DNA from: Bacillus sp. MM2020_4
GTDB lineage: Bacteria; Bacillota; Bacilli; Bacillales; Cytobacillaceae
Reading direction: 5' to 3'
Assembly (NCBI RefSeq): GCF_011250555.1
Contig: NZ_JAANMZ010000037.1
Coordinates: 1-48,260 of the forward strand
DNA: 48,260 nucleotides
The translations under genes were made by a program, and so were the position numbers. Shown here in pieces: positions 18,815-27,638 of the stretch (position 1 is its first letter; each line of letters starts with the position of its first letter). The notes under the pieces are model-generated. The model was not told the origin of the DNA, ran no database searches, and saw only the letters and a list, made by a program, of their open reading frames with translations.

Positions 18815-20251
18815 ATGGGGTTATTTGTTATTCTGTTGGCGCTTGGGCTGCTCATCTTCGTTGCCTACCGCGGGTTTTCTGTTATTCTATTTGCGCCATT
18901 ATGTGCATTGCTTGCGGTTTTACTCATTGACCCAAGTCATGTGTTACCGTTCTTTTCTGGTGTATTCATGGAAAAAATGGTCGGGTTCATTAAATCTTAT
19001 TTTGCAGTCTTTTTATTAGGAGCTATTTTTGGAAAAGTAGTGGAAATGTCAGGGATTGCAGAATCCATTGCAAAAACAATTGTTCATCTGATAGGTGCCA
19101 AACGGGCCATGCTGACGATTGTTTTATTAGGTGCGATTTTAACGTATAGCGGTGTAAGTTTATTCGTAGCCGTTTTTGCCATTTATCCATTTGCCGCTCA
19201 AATGTTCAGACAGGCCAATATTCCGAAAAGGCTGATTCCAGGTACGATTGCATTGGGCGCTTTCACATTCACAATGGATGCATTACCAGGTACACCACAA
19301 ATTCAAAATGTTATACCGATTTCTTTCTTTAAAACAGATATTTATGCCGCACCAACACTTGGTATTATTGGAGCTATTTTCGTTTTAGCTTGCGGGTTAC
19401 TTTACCTAGAGTCGAGAAGAAAGAAGGCAGAAAAAGCGGGTGAGGGCTACTTTGGCTTCGGTGCTGAAAATGCCGCCGCAGCCGAAAACATCAAGCTTGA
19501 AGAAATGGAAGCTGTTCCCGATATAACATCAAAGCAATCCGCAGCAAGACAAATTCTTGCCTTTATTCCGCTCATACTTGTCGGGGTAACGAATAAACTT
19601 TTTATTACCTATATCCCTAAATGGTATCCAAATGGGTTTGATTTTTCAGCAATTGGCTTAAAAACCTATTCCGTTGACGTGGCATCCGTTGCCGCGGTTT
19701 GGGCTATTATAATGGCACTGATTGTCGGGATTCTTGCATCGCTTCTATACGATTGGAGAAGGGTAACAAAGGGCTTTAAAGAAGGACTTAATACGGCCAT
19801 TGGCGGTTCCTTGCTCGCAACGATGAACACTGGAGCTGAGTATGGATTTGGCGGTGTTATTGCCGCGCTTCCAGGATTTGCGAAAATTAGTGACGGTATT
19901 TCTGATACGTTCACGAATCCGCTTGTTAATGGTGCGGTTACGACAAGTACACTTGCCGGAATGACAGGATCCGCATCTGGTGGTATGGGGATCGCTTTAG
20001 GAGCAATGGCCGATAAGTATAATCAGGCGATTGCAGCTGCAAATATCCCGCCAGAAGTTATGCATCGTGTTGTCGCAATGGCATCAGGTGGTATGGATAC
20101 GCTTCCGCATAATGGTGCCGTTATTACGTTGCTTGCTGTTACAGGATTGACCCATAAGCAATCATATCGAGATATTTTTGCTGTTACGATTATTAAAACA
20201 ATAGCGGTGTTCTTTGTTATCGCTCTTTACACGATATTTGGAATTATTTAA
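18815..20251 (+). CDS. GntP-family permease, probable 3-hydroxybutyrate (short organic acid) transporter
   Basis: The 478-residue polytopic membrane protein (about 12 segments) is of the GntP/Gnt-like family, resembling B. subtilis YxjC. It has GAIFGKVVEMSGIAESIAKTI, LTYSGVSLFVAVFAIYPFA, FTMDALPGTPQIQNVIP, the re-entrant-like TTSTLAGMTGSASGGMGIALGAMAD and ASGGMDTLPHNGAVITLL. ATG 18815 is chosen over ATG 18809, which has no spacing from GGGGG at 18804-18808. Pairing with a 3-hydroxybutyrate dehydrogenase 30 nt downstream, with sigma-54 and CcpA control, supports a role in uptake of 3-hydroxybutyrate as carbon source. The substrate is inferred from context. Confidence 0.87.
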   Translation: MGLFVILLALGLLIFVAYRGFSVILFAPLCALLAVLLIDPSHVLPFFSGVFMEKMVGFIKSYFAVFLLGAIFGKVVEMSGIAESIAKTIVHLIGAKRAMLTIVLLGAILTYSGVSLFVAVFAIYPFAAQMFRQANIPKRLIPGTIALGAFTFTMDALPGTPQIQNVIPISFFKTDIYAAPTLGIIGAIFVLACGLLYLESRRKKAEKAGEGYFGFGAENAAAAENIKLEEMEAVPDITSKQSAARQILAFIPLILVGVTNKLFITYIPKWYPNGFDFSAIGLKTYSVDVASVAAVWAIIMALIVGILASLLYDWRRVTKGFKEGLNTAIGGSLLATMNTGAEYGFGGVIAALPGFAKISDGISDTFTNPLVNGAVTTSTLAGMTGSASGGMGIALGAMADKYNQAIAAANIPPEVMHRVVAMASGGMDTLPHNGAVITLLAVTGLTHKQSYRDIFAVTIIKTIAVFFVIALYTIFGII

Positions 20252-20281
20252 GGAAGGTCTACTATTTATAGGAGGGCAGCC

Positions 20282-21067
20282 ATGAGTAAAACATTAGAGG
20301 GAAAAACAGGATTTATTACAGGGTCTGCAAGTGGGATAGGATTGGAAATGGCGAAGACGTTTGCACAAGAAGGGGCACAGGTGGTCATTTCTGATTTAAG
20401 TACAGAAAAAAGTGAACAAGTTGCAGTTGAATTAAGAAGGCAAGGGTTCAAAGTCCTTTCAGCACCATGTGATGTAACAAATGAGGAAGCTTTTAAAAAT
20501 AGCATTCAATTAGCCTATGAAACTTTTGGAAGCCTCGATGTTTTAGTAAATAATGCCGGTATGCAATTTGTTTCACCGATTGAGGAATTTCCAACGGAGA
20601 AATTTGAATTGCTTGTTAAAATCATGTTAACTGCACCATTTATCGGTATAAAGCATGTCTTTCCTATTATGAAGAAACAGGGTTCTGGAAGGGTAATTAA
20701 TATGGCTTCCATTAATGGGGTCATCGGGTTTGCGGGTAAAGCAGCTTATAATAGTGCAAAACATGGGGTGATTGGGTTAACAAAGGTCGCTGCCCTAGAA
20801 GGTGCAACAAGCGGAATTACCGTTAATGCCTTGTGTCCAGGTTATGTGGATACGCCGTTAGTTCGAAATCAATTAGCCGATTTAGCGGTAACAAGAAATG
20901 TCAGTTTGGAAAGTGTCATTGATGAAGTGCTCTTGCCGCTTGTTCCGCAAAAAAGGCTATTATCTGTTTCAGAAATTGCTGATTATGCGGTTTTTTTGGC
21001 TAGTGATAAAGGACGGGGGATCACAGGTCAAGCGGTCATCCTTGATGGTGGCTACACGGCACAATAA
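20282..21067 (+). CDS. 3-hydroxybutyrate dehydrogenase (SDR family)
   Basis: The 261-residue NAD-dependent short-chain dehydrogenase converts (R)-3-hydroxybutyrate to acetoacetate. Visible signatures are the dinucleotide motif TGSASGIG (residues 14-21), NNAGMQ near 91, catalytic Ser in INMASINGV near 142, catalytic YNSAKHG near 155 and the LCPGYVDTPLVRNQLAD loop characteristic of bacterial BDH. The RBS AGGAGGG precedes ATG 20282. It is co-transcribed with the GntP-type permease, as with B. subtilis yxjC and yxjF; the CoA-transferase genes scoAB of that species are absent here, so acetoacetate activation must be encoded elsewhere. Confidence 0.9.
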   Translation: MSKTLEGKTGFITGSASGIGLEMAKTFAQEGAQVVISDLSTEKSEQVAVELRRQGFKVLSAPCDVTNEEAFKNSIQLAYETFGSLDVLVNNAGMQFVSPIEEFPTEKFELLVKIMLTAPFIGIKHVFPIMKKQGSGRVINMASINGVIGFAGKAAYNSAKHGVIGLTKVAALEGATSGITVNALCPGYVDTPLVRNQLADLAVTRNVSLESVIDEVLLPLVPQKRLLSVSEIADYAVFLASDKGRGITGQAVILDGGYTAQ

Positions 21068-21079
21068 TCGTAAGTTGAG

Positions 21080-21113
21080 ATCCTATTCAATCATTGAATA
21101 GGATTCTATTTTT
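21080..21113 (+). terminator. Intrinsic terminator of the 3-hydroxybutyrate operon
   Basis: Stem ATCCTATTCAA (21080-21090) / TTGAATAGGAT (21094-21104) followed by a T-rich run. Confidence 0.85.
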
Positions 21114-21192
21114 GTGAAAATTATTAATTTTATAATTTCATCATGGTCCTTTGTTATAATAAACATAATTAAGGTGGCAAGGGTGTGGGTAG

Positions 21193-22608
21193 ATGAACAT
21201 AGGATTGGAAGCGATACCACAGGGTTGGCACGAGCAAATTATCAATCTATTAGCTGAACGAATCGTTGTGACCAATCGTGAAGGGATTATTCTTTATATA
21301 AATGACGCGTATTGTGAGTTTCTAGGAACAACCGTGGAAGAGGCCGTCAACCGACCTGTTCAAGACGTGATTGAAAACACACGTATGCACATCGTCGCCA
21401 AAACTGGCCAAAAAGAGCTGGCGGCCGTTCATCCGATCAATGGAAGTGAAATGGTTGCAAATCGCTTTCCGCTAATAGTGGAGGGGGAAATAGTAGGCAC
21501 CTTAGGGACCGTTATGTTTCGCAGTCCTGAGGAATGGCAGATGTATAAAACAAAGATTCAAAATCTAGCAGATGAATTAACCTATTATAAAACAAGGGTG
21601 GAAAAGGATTTAAAAGGTAAATATCATTTTCACGATTTAATTGGAAACAGTGCGCCATTTCTTGCTGCAAAAAAATTAGCAGAACGGATTTCTGCCAGCA
21701 ACTCTTCTGTTTTACTGATAGGGGAGTCAGGCACCGGTAAAGAATTGTTTGCCCATGCCATCCATGGCAGCAGCATGCGCCGGACACTACCGTTTGTTGC
21801 CATCAACTGTGCCTCGATTCCGGAGCATCTGCTAGAATCGGAATTATTCGGTTATGAGGACGGCGCATTTACTGGAGCAAAAAAGGGCGGAAAAAAGGGA
21901 CAGTTTGAGCTGGCGAACAATGGCACCCTTTTTCTTGATGAAATCGGCGATATGCCCCTCACCATGCAAAGTAAACTATTAAGAGTGTTGCAGGAAAAAG
22001 AAGTACTGCGAGTAGGCGGACAAAAAGCCATTCCTGTCGATGTACGAATCATAGCTGCAACACATAGGGATTTAGAGAAACTGGTAGTGAAAGGAACGTT
22101 TCGTCAGGATTTATATTACCGGTTAAATGTCATTAAAATCGAGATCCCCCCATTGAAAGAACGTAAAGAGGATATTCCACTCATTTCAATAAACCTTTTG
22201 AAAAAGTTAGCAGGGAAGTTTTACCGTAAAGGGATTGCCATTTCTCCAGAAGTGGAACAACGGCTCATGGAACATTCATGGCCCGGTAACATTCGTGAGC
22301 TTGAGAACGTGCTTGAACGGGCTATTAATGTTCTAGATGGCAAAACAATCGAAGTGTCCCACCTCCCCTTATATTTACGGGATCAGGAATGGAAGGGAAG
22401 CGACCTAAAGAATATGAGTGGTAAAAACTCTGAGGATGACGTTCTGTTACCGATAACACCGTTAAAGGAAAAGCTAGCCATGGTTGAAAAAGAAACCATT
22501 TTACAGGCATTGACCGTTACGAATGGAAATAAACAGGAAGCGGCCAAGCTTTTGGAGATAGGGAAGACCCGTTTTTATGAGAAATGCAAAATGTACAATA
22601 TTAACTAG
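21193..22608 (+). CDS. Sigma-54-dependent transcriptional activator (PAS - AAA+ - Fis HTH)
   Basis: The 471-residue enhancer-binding protein has an N-terminal PAS-type sensory domain (about 15-110), a coiled linker and an AAA+ domain with Walker A GESGTGKE (177-184), the sigma-54 contact loop GAFTGA (224-229), Walker B LFLDE (246-250) and [19 protein letters not shown]-terminal Fis-type helix-turn-helix ends it ([23 protein letters not shown]). The start ATG 21193 follows a weak G-rich site; a TATAAT is at 21155-21160. It most likely binds the TTCCG repeats at 18496-18552 and activates the sigma-54 promoter of the preceding operon, a role like that described for HbcR in the B. cereus group. 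The effector is unknown. Confidence 0.92.
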   Translation: MNIGLEAIPQGWHEQIINLLAERIVVTNREGIILYINDAYCEFLGTTVEEAVNRPVQDVIENTRMHIVAKTGQKELAAVHPINGSEMVANRFPLIVEGEIVGTLGTVMFRSPEEWQMYKTKIQNLADELTYYKTRVEKDLKGKYHFHDLIGNSAPFLAAKKLAERISASNSSVLLIGESGTGKELFAHAIHGSSMRRTLPFVAINCASIPEHLLESELFGYEDGAFTGAKKGGKKGQFELANNGTLFLDEIGDMPLTMQSKLLRVLQEKEVLRVGGQKAIPVDVRIIAATHRDLEKLVVKGTFRQDLYYRLNVIKIEIPPLKERKEDIPLISINLLKKLAGKFYRKGIAISPEVEQRLMEHSWPGNIRELENVLERAINVLDGKTIEVSHLPLYLRDQEWKGSDLKNMSGKNSEDDVLLPITPLKEKLAMVEKETILQALTVTNGNKQEAAKLLEIGKTRFYEKCKMYNIN

Positions 22609-22794
22609 GGAAAACTAACATCCATATAAAAGGTTCAATGGAAGGCTATGTGAATTTCTTCATATTGCTTCCCGCGTCAACCGGACCCAAGGTACTAATA
22701 AAAAGAATATTTTCCTTATAGAAATAGTAATAATTCTAGTTTAAGATAAGAGAGAATAATATGACAAATTCGACAAAGTATGGGTGGGAGTCAG

Positions 22795-24420
22795 TTGGTT
22801 CTTTTAGACTACATTATTAATCTCTCGATATTTTCGCTTTTGGTTAGCACGCCATTAGTCATCCGTTCATTTATCAATCTTAAACCACTGAAACAGGTAC
22901 ATTTGGGAGTTGGATTATACGGAGGAATTGTTTCTGTGATCCTCGTCATGTTATCTTTTCAGCAGGCAGATTATTCCTACGACATCCGCTATGCCCCGGT
23001 TATTTTGGTCTTTGCCTACTTTGGACCTGTTTCAGGATTCATAACGGGGATCTTCGCATTGATCTCAAGACTTTTTTTAAGTGGTCATTGGAGCACGGCA
23101 ATTATTGGCTGGACCACCATTATGGTTGTTTTTTCTCTCATCCATTTGTTTACAAAACAGCTTACCGCAGTAAAAAAATGTATGATTTTATATGGGGCAT
23201 ATCTCGTCATCTATGTGATAAATGTACCAATTATTTTTCACGTATTTAGAGATGAACCTTTCTTTCATCTTCAATATCTTTTATTTGTCATGTTAGGCGT
23301 CATCGTTGGGGTTCTACTTATTGAATCATATGTGAAGCTGCATCGACTAAATAATCGATTGTCGGACATGTACAAACTGGTAGAATCAAGTGAATCAAAG
23401 TATCGCCTCATCGCGGAGAACACATCAGATCTGATCATGCTGATGAATAAGGAGCAGTCGATTAGTTATTTCTCCCCTTCGCATGAGATGGTTTTAGGAT
23501 TCCCGACCAGTGACCTGGAAAAGTTTGAATTATGTAAGATTGTTCATCCTGACGATGTGACGATGTTTAGAAATTCCATTATGAGGATGTTCGAACAAAA
23601 AGAATCACAAACGATGGAATTTCGTTTAAGGCACAAGGAAGGGCATTGGATTGAATTTGAGTCCCGTTGTATGCCCGTTCGGGGAGAAACAGAAGCAATC
23701 GAGAACATTGTGCTTATTAGCCGAGATATCTCTGAACGGAAAAAGTCTGAAGAAATTCTTTTGCAATCTGAGAAGCTATCAATTGTTGGGGAACTAGCAG
23801 CAGGAGTGGCACATGAAATCCGTAATCCGCTCACAACAATAAAAGGATTTGTCCAACTGTATAAAGCGGAAAATAGTTCGATTGAATATAATGACCTGCT
23901 CTTAAGTGAATTAGAACGGATTGAAGCCATTACGAGCGAGCTTCTCACATTAGGGAAACCTCAAGCGGTTCAACTGGACCGAACAAATATTAGGGAGCTA
24001 ATTGAAAATACGCTCGAGCTCCTTGCACCGCAGGCACTTATGAATAACATTCAATTTAACTTGAAATTTGAGGAAGCTCCACTTATTGTTACTGCTGAAA
24101 AGAATCAATTAAAGCAGGTTTTCCTAAATATATTAAAGAATGCCATCGAGGCGATGCCGAATGGTGGGGACGTGCACATCCATTTGAATAAAGGACTGTT
24201 AGATGAGTGCGTGATCTCTATTCAAGATCAAGGCTATGGAATTCCCGAGGAATTGCTTCCTCGATTAGGCGAGCCCTTTTACAGTTTAAAAGAAAAGGGA
24301 ACGGGGCTTGGTATCATGATCTGCCATAAAATACTCAAACAGCACCATGGCAGCATCACCTATAAAAGCCAAATCCAACATGGAACCACAGTCGAAATTA
24401 AACTTCCGTTAGCAAGTTGA
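22795..24420 (+). CDS. Membrane PAS sensor histidine kinase (5TM-LYT type, KinB/KinD-like)
   Basis: The product is about 541 residues. It has five to six N-terminal membrane segments resembling the 5TMR-LYT sensor (ILVFAYFGPVSGFITGIFALISRLF), then a PAS domain with PAC (about 200-320), HisKA with phospho-acceptor His in GELAAGVAHEIRNPLTTIKGF, and HATPase_c (NQLKQVFLNILKNAIEAMPNGG, DQGYGIPEE, GTGLGIMI). No response regulator is adjacent, so it is an orphan kinase; sporulation-phosphorelay kinases of Bacillus share this plan, but the target is unknown. TTG 22795 is favoured because GGGAG lies just before it; in-frame ATG 22780 has no ribosome site. Confidence 0.88.
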   Translation: MVLLDYIINLSIFSLLVSTPLVIRSFINLKPLKQVHLGVGLYGGIVSVILVMLSFQQADYSYDIRYAPVILVFAYFGPVSGFITGIFALISRLFLSGHWSTAIIGWTTIMVVFSLIHLFTKQLTAVKKCMILYGAYLVIYVINVPIIFHVFRDEPFFHLQYLLFVMLGVIVGVLLIESYVKLHRLNNRLSDMYKLVESSESKYRLIAENTSDLIMLMNKEQSISYFSPSHEMVLGFPTSDLEKFELCKIVHPDDVTMFRNSIMRMFEQKESQTMEFRLRHKEGHWIEFESRCMPVRGETEAIENIVLISRDISERKKSEEILLQSEKLSIVGELAAGVAHEIRNPLTTIKGFVQLYKAENSSIEYNDLLLSELERIEAITSELLTLGKPQAVQLDRTNIRELIENTLELLAPQALMNNIQFNLKFEEAPLIVTAEKNQLKQVFLNILKNAIEAMPNGGDVHIHLNKGLLDECVISIQDQGYGIPEELLPRLGEPFYSLKEKGTGLGIMICHKILKQHHGSITYKSQIQHGTTVEIKLPLAS

Positions 24421-24430
24421 TAATAGTTGA

Positions 24431-24489
24431 AAGGGTGTCAGGCACCGTCTGTGGACAATGTCCACAGACGGTGCCTGACACCTTTTTTT
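24431..24489 (+). terminator. Terminator built from a perfect 24-bp palindrome containing two copies of the dispersed repeat
   Basis: Arms 24434-24457 and 24459-24482 are exactly complementary around a single central A, then seven T. Each outer end is GGTGTCAGGCACC or its complement; the inner part is GTCTGTGGACA and its complement. It ends the sensor kinase transcript. Confidence 0.88.
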
Positions 24490-24530
24490 AGCTTGGTATA
24501 TTTCTTAACATGGTGACATATTTATTACAT

Positions 24531-24544
24531 ATCAAACGTTTGAT
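24531..24544. promoter_or_regulatory. Perfect 14-bp palindrome upstream of tcyP
   Basis: ATCAAACGTTTGAT, about 100 nt before the tcyP start; an operator-like site of unknown regulator. A TTGACT at 24584-24589 lies between it and the gene without a good -10. Confidence 0.45.
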
Positions 24545-24647
24545 GGTAATGGGAAAAAGGTTAAGATTAATTTAAATTCCGACTTGACTGATATGATTAT
24601 GTGGATTAGGGATTCGGTATTCAGTATGTTAGCAAAGGAGGAATAGT

Positions 24648-26030
24648 GTGAATACTTTTCTTATTATCGTGAATGTTGCTGTATTACTATTGCTCATTTT
24701 AGGTTTATTCATGATGCAAAGGAAGCATGTTTCGTTTTCAAAACGTGTGTTCACTGCATTGGGGTTAGGTATTATTTTTGGCTTTGTTATTCATTTAATA
24801 TACGGAACAACACATGAAGTTACTACAGGTTCAATCGATTGGTTTAACGTTGTAGGGTTCGGTTACGTTAAACTTTTACAAATGGTTGTCATGCCGCTTG
24901 TCTTCATTTCGATTGTAGGTGCCTTTACTAAATTAAAGTTAACGAAGAATATCGGAAAAATAAGCTTCCTTGTGATCGGAATCCTGCTTGGAACCACCGC
25001 TATTTCTGCAGCCATCGGTATTGGATCTGCGCTTGGATTTGGTCTTGATGGGATTCATCTCAGTGAGGGTGATGCCGAGAAAGCACGTAATGACCAGTTA
25101 GTGGAACGAGTGGCGGGCATCGAAAACATGACCCTGCCGCAACAAATTGTTGAATTAATTCCTAGTAATCCGTTTCAAGATCTAACGGGAGCGCGTCCAA
25201 CATCGACAATCGCAGTTGTCATTTTTGCAGCCTTTATTGGGATTGCCTACCTTGGAGTAAGGCGGAAGGATCCGGATCATGCTGATTTATTTGCCAAAAT
25301 TATTGATACCTTTTACTCGATTACCATGAGGGTGGTTACCCTGATTCTTCGCCTTACCCCATACGGAATTTTGGCTATCATAACCAAGGTGACAGCAACA
25401 AGTGATTATGCGGCCATTGCAAAATTAGGCAAGTTTGTTATTGCCTCTTATGTGGCGCTCATCCTCATGTTCATTGTTCATTTACTTCTCATTTCATTTG
25501 CAAAACTTAGCCCTGTGAATTATGTGAAAAAAGCTATGCCAACATTAACGTTTGCCTTTACTTCACGTACAAGTGCAGGGACACTGCCGATGACAATCAA
25601 AACACAAACGAAGGATTTCGGAGTATCTGAAGGAATAGCGAACTTTGCCGGGTCATTTGGACTTTCTATCGGCCAAAATGGCTGTGCCGGAATATATCCG
25701 GCGATGTTAGCAGTCATGGTTGCACCAGCTGCTGGCATTGACCCGACAAGTATATCCTTTATTCTCACTCTGATTCTAGTCGTAGCAATTAGTTCATTTG
25801 GAGTGGCCGGTGTTGGTGGCGGGGCAACCTTCGCAGCCTTAATCGTATTATCGGTCATGAATCTTCCGGTTGCGATTGTTGGTTTATTGATCTCGGTTGA
25901 GCCGCTAATTGACATGGGTCGAACAGCCCTGAACGTCAGTGGTGCCATGACTGCAGGCGTCCTAACAAGCAAAGCAACAGGAGATATCGAAACAGACATT
26001 TACCAACAACCCGATATTGTAGAAGCCTAA
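24648..26030 (+). CDS. tcyP: L-cystine:cation symporter TcyP (DAACS/SLC1 family)
   Basis: Membrane symporter for uptake of L-cystine, 460 residues with eight to ten segments plus re-entrant loops. Family signatures are LLQMVVMPLVFISIVGAFTKL, the serine-rich hairpin FAFTSRTSAGTLPMTIKTQ, FAGSFGLSIGQNGCAGIYPAMLAVM and the C-terminal AGVGGGATFAALIVLSVMNLP. Length and sequence agree with B. subtilis TcyP (YhcL). The start is GTG 24648 behind AAAGGAGG. It is a single gene between two repeat-derived terminators. In B. subtilis the CymR repressor controls tcyP in response to cysteine; no certain CymR site is recognised here. Confidence 0.92.
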   Translation: MNTFLIIVNVAVLLLLILGLFMMQRKHVSFSKRVFTALGLGIIFGFVIHLIYGTTHEVTTGSIDWFNVVGFGYVKLLQMVVMPLVFISIVGAFTKLKLTKNIGKISFLVIGILLGTTAISAAIGIGSALGFGLDGIHLSEGDAEKARNDQLVERVAGIENMTLPQQIVELIPSNPFQDLTGARPTSTIAVVIFAAFIGIAYLGVRRKDPDHADLFAKIIDTFYSITMRVVTLILRLTPYGILAIITKVTATSDYAAIAKLGKFVIASYVALILMFIVHLLLISFAKLSPVNYVKKAMPTLTFAFTSRTSAGTLPMTIKTQTKDFGVSEGIANFAGSFGLSIGQNGCAGIYPAMLAVMVAPAAGIDPTSISFILTLILVVAISSFGVAGVGGGATFAALIVLSVMNLPVAIVGLLISVEPLIDMGRTALNVSGAMTAGVLTSKATGDIETDIYQQPDIVEA

Positions 26031-26037
26031 TCGTTCT

Positions 26038-26080
26038 AAAGGGTGTAGGCGCCACGCTAGTGGTGCCTGACACCCTTTTT
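26038..26080 (+). terminator. Terminator of tcyP containing one dispersed repeat copy
   Basis: AAAGGGTGT-AGGCGCCAC pairs with GTGGTGCCTGACACCC (one bulge, one G-T), then TTTTT. The right arm holds GGTGCCTGACACC (26062-26074). Confidence 0.85.
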
Positions 26081-26120
26081 ACTTTTTTTACATAGAAAAT
26101 ATACTTTAAATTAAAAATAA

Positions 26121-26149
26121 TTGAATTCGAGATAAATATACGATACAAT
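26121..26149 (+). promoter_or_regulatory. SigA promoter of catE
   Basis: TTGAAT (26121-26126), 17-nt spacer, TACAAT (26144-26149). Confidence 0.75.
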
Positions 26150-26216
26150 GAATGAATTAATAGATGGGATATAGAATAATAAATAAAACTTCTAAGGAAG
26201 AAGTGGAGGATGAATC

Positions 26217-27065
26217 ATGGAGAATTTTCACCAAAAACCAAACGTATATGTCGGTGAGGTAAATATTAATGTAAAAAACCTAGACTATTCAGTGACTTTT
26301 TATCAAAATATCATGGGTTTTCAGGTGTTGGACAAAACGGATCGTAAAGCGGTCCTAACGGTGAATGGGAAAACCCCTCTATTAACGCTGGAACAGCCTG
26401 ATGATGTTATTTCGAAGACAGTGAATACCTCTGGTCTGTACCATTTTGCGATTTTGCTGCCATCAAGGGCAGATTTATCTGTATTTTTACGGCATTTGGT
26501 TCAGACAGGGTATCCATTAGGCGCAGCCGACCATTATGTAAGCGAAGCGTTATACCTGAATGATCCAGACGGAAATGGAATTGAAGTATACCGAGATCGT
26601 CCCTCTTCTGAGTGGACATGGAAAAACGATCTAGTGGAAATGGCGACTGAGCAGCTGGACGCACAAGGAATTTTGGCGGAAAGTGATGCAGAATGGAATG
26701 GTCTCCCTTCTGAGACTATTATGGGTCATATTCATCTGCATGTAGGTGACCTTAAAAAGGCAAAAGAATTTTACACAAAAGGGCTTGGGTTTGATGTGGT
26801 TAGTTATTATCCCCAGGCGGCATTTTTGTCCACCGGCGGGTATCATCACCATATTGCGATCAATACATGGCAGGGAGTGGGAGCACCTCCACCGCCGCCA
26901 AATAGTGTGGGTTTAAACTGGTACACACTTGTCTTTCCTGATGAAGCTGCAAGAGAGACCGTGATCAACCAACTACATCAAGTTGGCGCCGCGGTTAAGG
27001 AAGTAACTGATTTTTATGTAACGAGTGATCCCTCGGGAAATCAAATTCAATTAGTGGTTAAATAG
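26217..27065 (+). CDS. catE: Catechol 2,3-dioxygenase-type extradiol dioxygenase CatE
   Basis: The 282-residue protein has two VOC (glyoxalase/bleomycin) modules: residues ~10-125 with GLYHFAILLP and YLNDPDGNGIEVYRDRP, and ~165-280 with MGHIHLHVGDLKKAKEFYTKGLGFDVV and GGYHHHIAINTWQG. The layout follows B. subtilis CatE (YfiE), which cleaves catechol next to the hydroxyls to 2-hydroxymuconic semialdehyde and helps detoxify catechol. The N-terminal module has Asn where the first metal His is expected (VNINVKN) and the C-terminal one ends in QIQLVV instead of a Glu, so only two canonical ligands are obvious in each. The RBS AAGTGGAGG precedes ATG 26217. It is a single gene. Confidence 0.85.
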   Translation: MENFHQKPNVYVGEVNINVKNLDYSVTFYQNIMGFQVLDKTDRKAVLTVNGKTPLLTLEQPDDVISKTVNTSGLYHFAILLPSRADLSVFLRHLVQTGYPLGAADHYVSEALYLNDPDGNGIEVYRDRPSSEWTWKNDLVEMATEQLDAQGILAESDAEWNGLPSETIMGHIHLHVGDLKKAKEFYTKGLGFDVVSYYPQAAFLSTGGYHHHIAINTWQGVGAPPPPPNSVGLNWYTLVFPDEAARETVINQLHQVGAAVKEVTDFYVTSDPSGNQIQLVVK

Positions 27066-27080
27066 GCTGTTGGGCTATTA

Positions 27081-27124
27081 AAAAGTCCCCAATCCCTTAT
27101 GATTATGGGTTTGGGGACTTTTCA
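27081..27124. terminator. Bidirectional terminator between catE and the small basic protein gene
   Basis: Perfect 12-bp stem AAAAGTCCCCAA (27081-27092) / TTGGGGACTTTT (27111-27122) serves both converging genes. Confidence 0.88.
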
Positions 27125-27178
27125 CCACTGATAAAATAAACATCACGAGTGCAATGACGATTTATGCTTCAAGGCAGA

Positions 27179-27346
27179 TCAATCATTTTTAGCAGTGTCA
27201 GAAGTGTCTCCGGATTTCTTAACACCTTTACTAACATAGGGTTTGAAACTCTTTGCTTTATTGGCCCCAGCTTGCCAGCGATTCCAGCCCTTCTTGCCTG
27301 TTCCTCTACCAATTCCGCTTTTTGCCTTAGCTTTAGCTTTACTCAT
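27179..27346 (-). CDS. Small highly basic protein, probably DUF3934 family
   Basis: The 55-residue ORF begins MSKAKAKAKSGIGRGTGKKG and continues WNRWQAGANKAKSFKPYVSK, ending GDTSDTAKND. GGAGTGG lies 4 nt before its ATG on the minus strand. It is rich in Lys/Ala/Gly with two Trp in a WNRW motif and has no membrane segment or signal. It resembles short DUF3934-type proteins of Bacillus (recalled from memory, not searched). The function is unknown; the charge suggests nucleic acid or ribosome contact. It converges with catE across a bidirectional terminator. Confidence 0.7.
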   Translation of the reverse strand: MSKAKAKAKSGIGRGTGKKGWNRWQAGANKAKSFKPYVSKGVKKSGDTSDTAKND

Positions 27347-27496
27347 AAAACCACTCCATTATAATTCCAAATTCTAATACAAGTCGTGGGCTAGTTTACC
27401 ATACATCATGACCGAACGTCACAAAAATATTTTCTTTGGGCATACCTATAAAAAAACGTAACAAGATTATTTTCTTCGAAATAGAAAAAATCATTC

Positions 27497-27509
27497 GGTG
27501 CCTGACACC
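27497..27509. repeat. Dispersed repeat copy (GGTGCCTGACACC)
   Basis: Stand-alone copy in the 292-nt spacer 27347-27638, not part of a hairpin terminator. Apart from this copy, nothing definite is seen in that spacer. Confidence 0.8.
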
Positions 27510-27638
27510 ATTATTACGTCCTGTGACTTGTTTTTAAAGGGTTTAAAGGGGAGGTGCCGAATAAGGAATAGGGAAGAACGTTATAAATAGATGTATTTCA
27601 ATTCCAGGTGAAATTTCCAATAAGGGTAGTGATAGTCC

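Noticed and set aside
21727..21741. GTCAGGCACCGG inside the sigma-54 activator gene
   Set aside because: Partial match to the dispersed repeat that encodes the Walker A motif; coincidence.
25520..25999. 159-codon minus-strand ORF
   Set aside because: Antisense to the tcyP transmembrane core; no ribosome site or family signature.
27164..27364. 66-codon plus-strand ORF
   Set aside because: It is the reverse complement of the better-supported small basic protein gene, which has a ribosome site and sensible composition.
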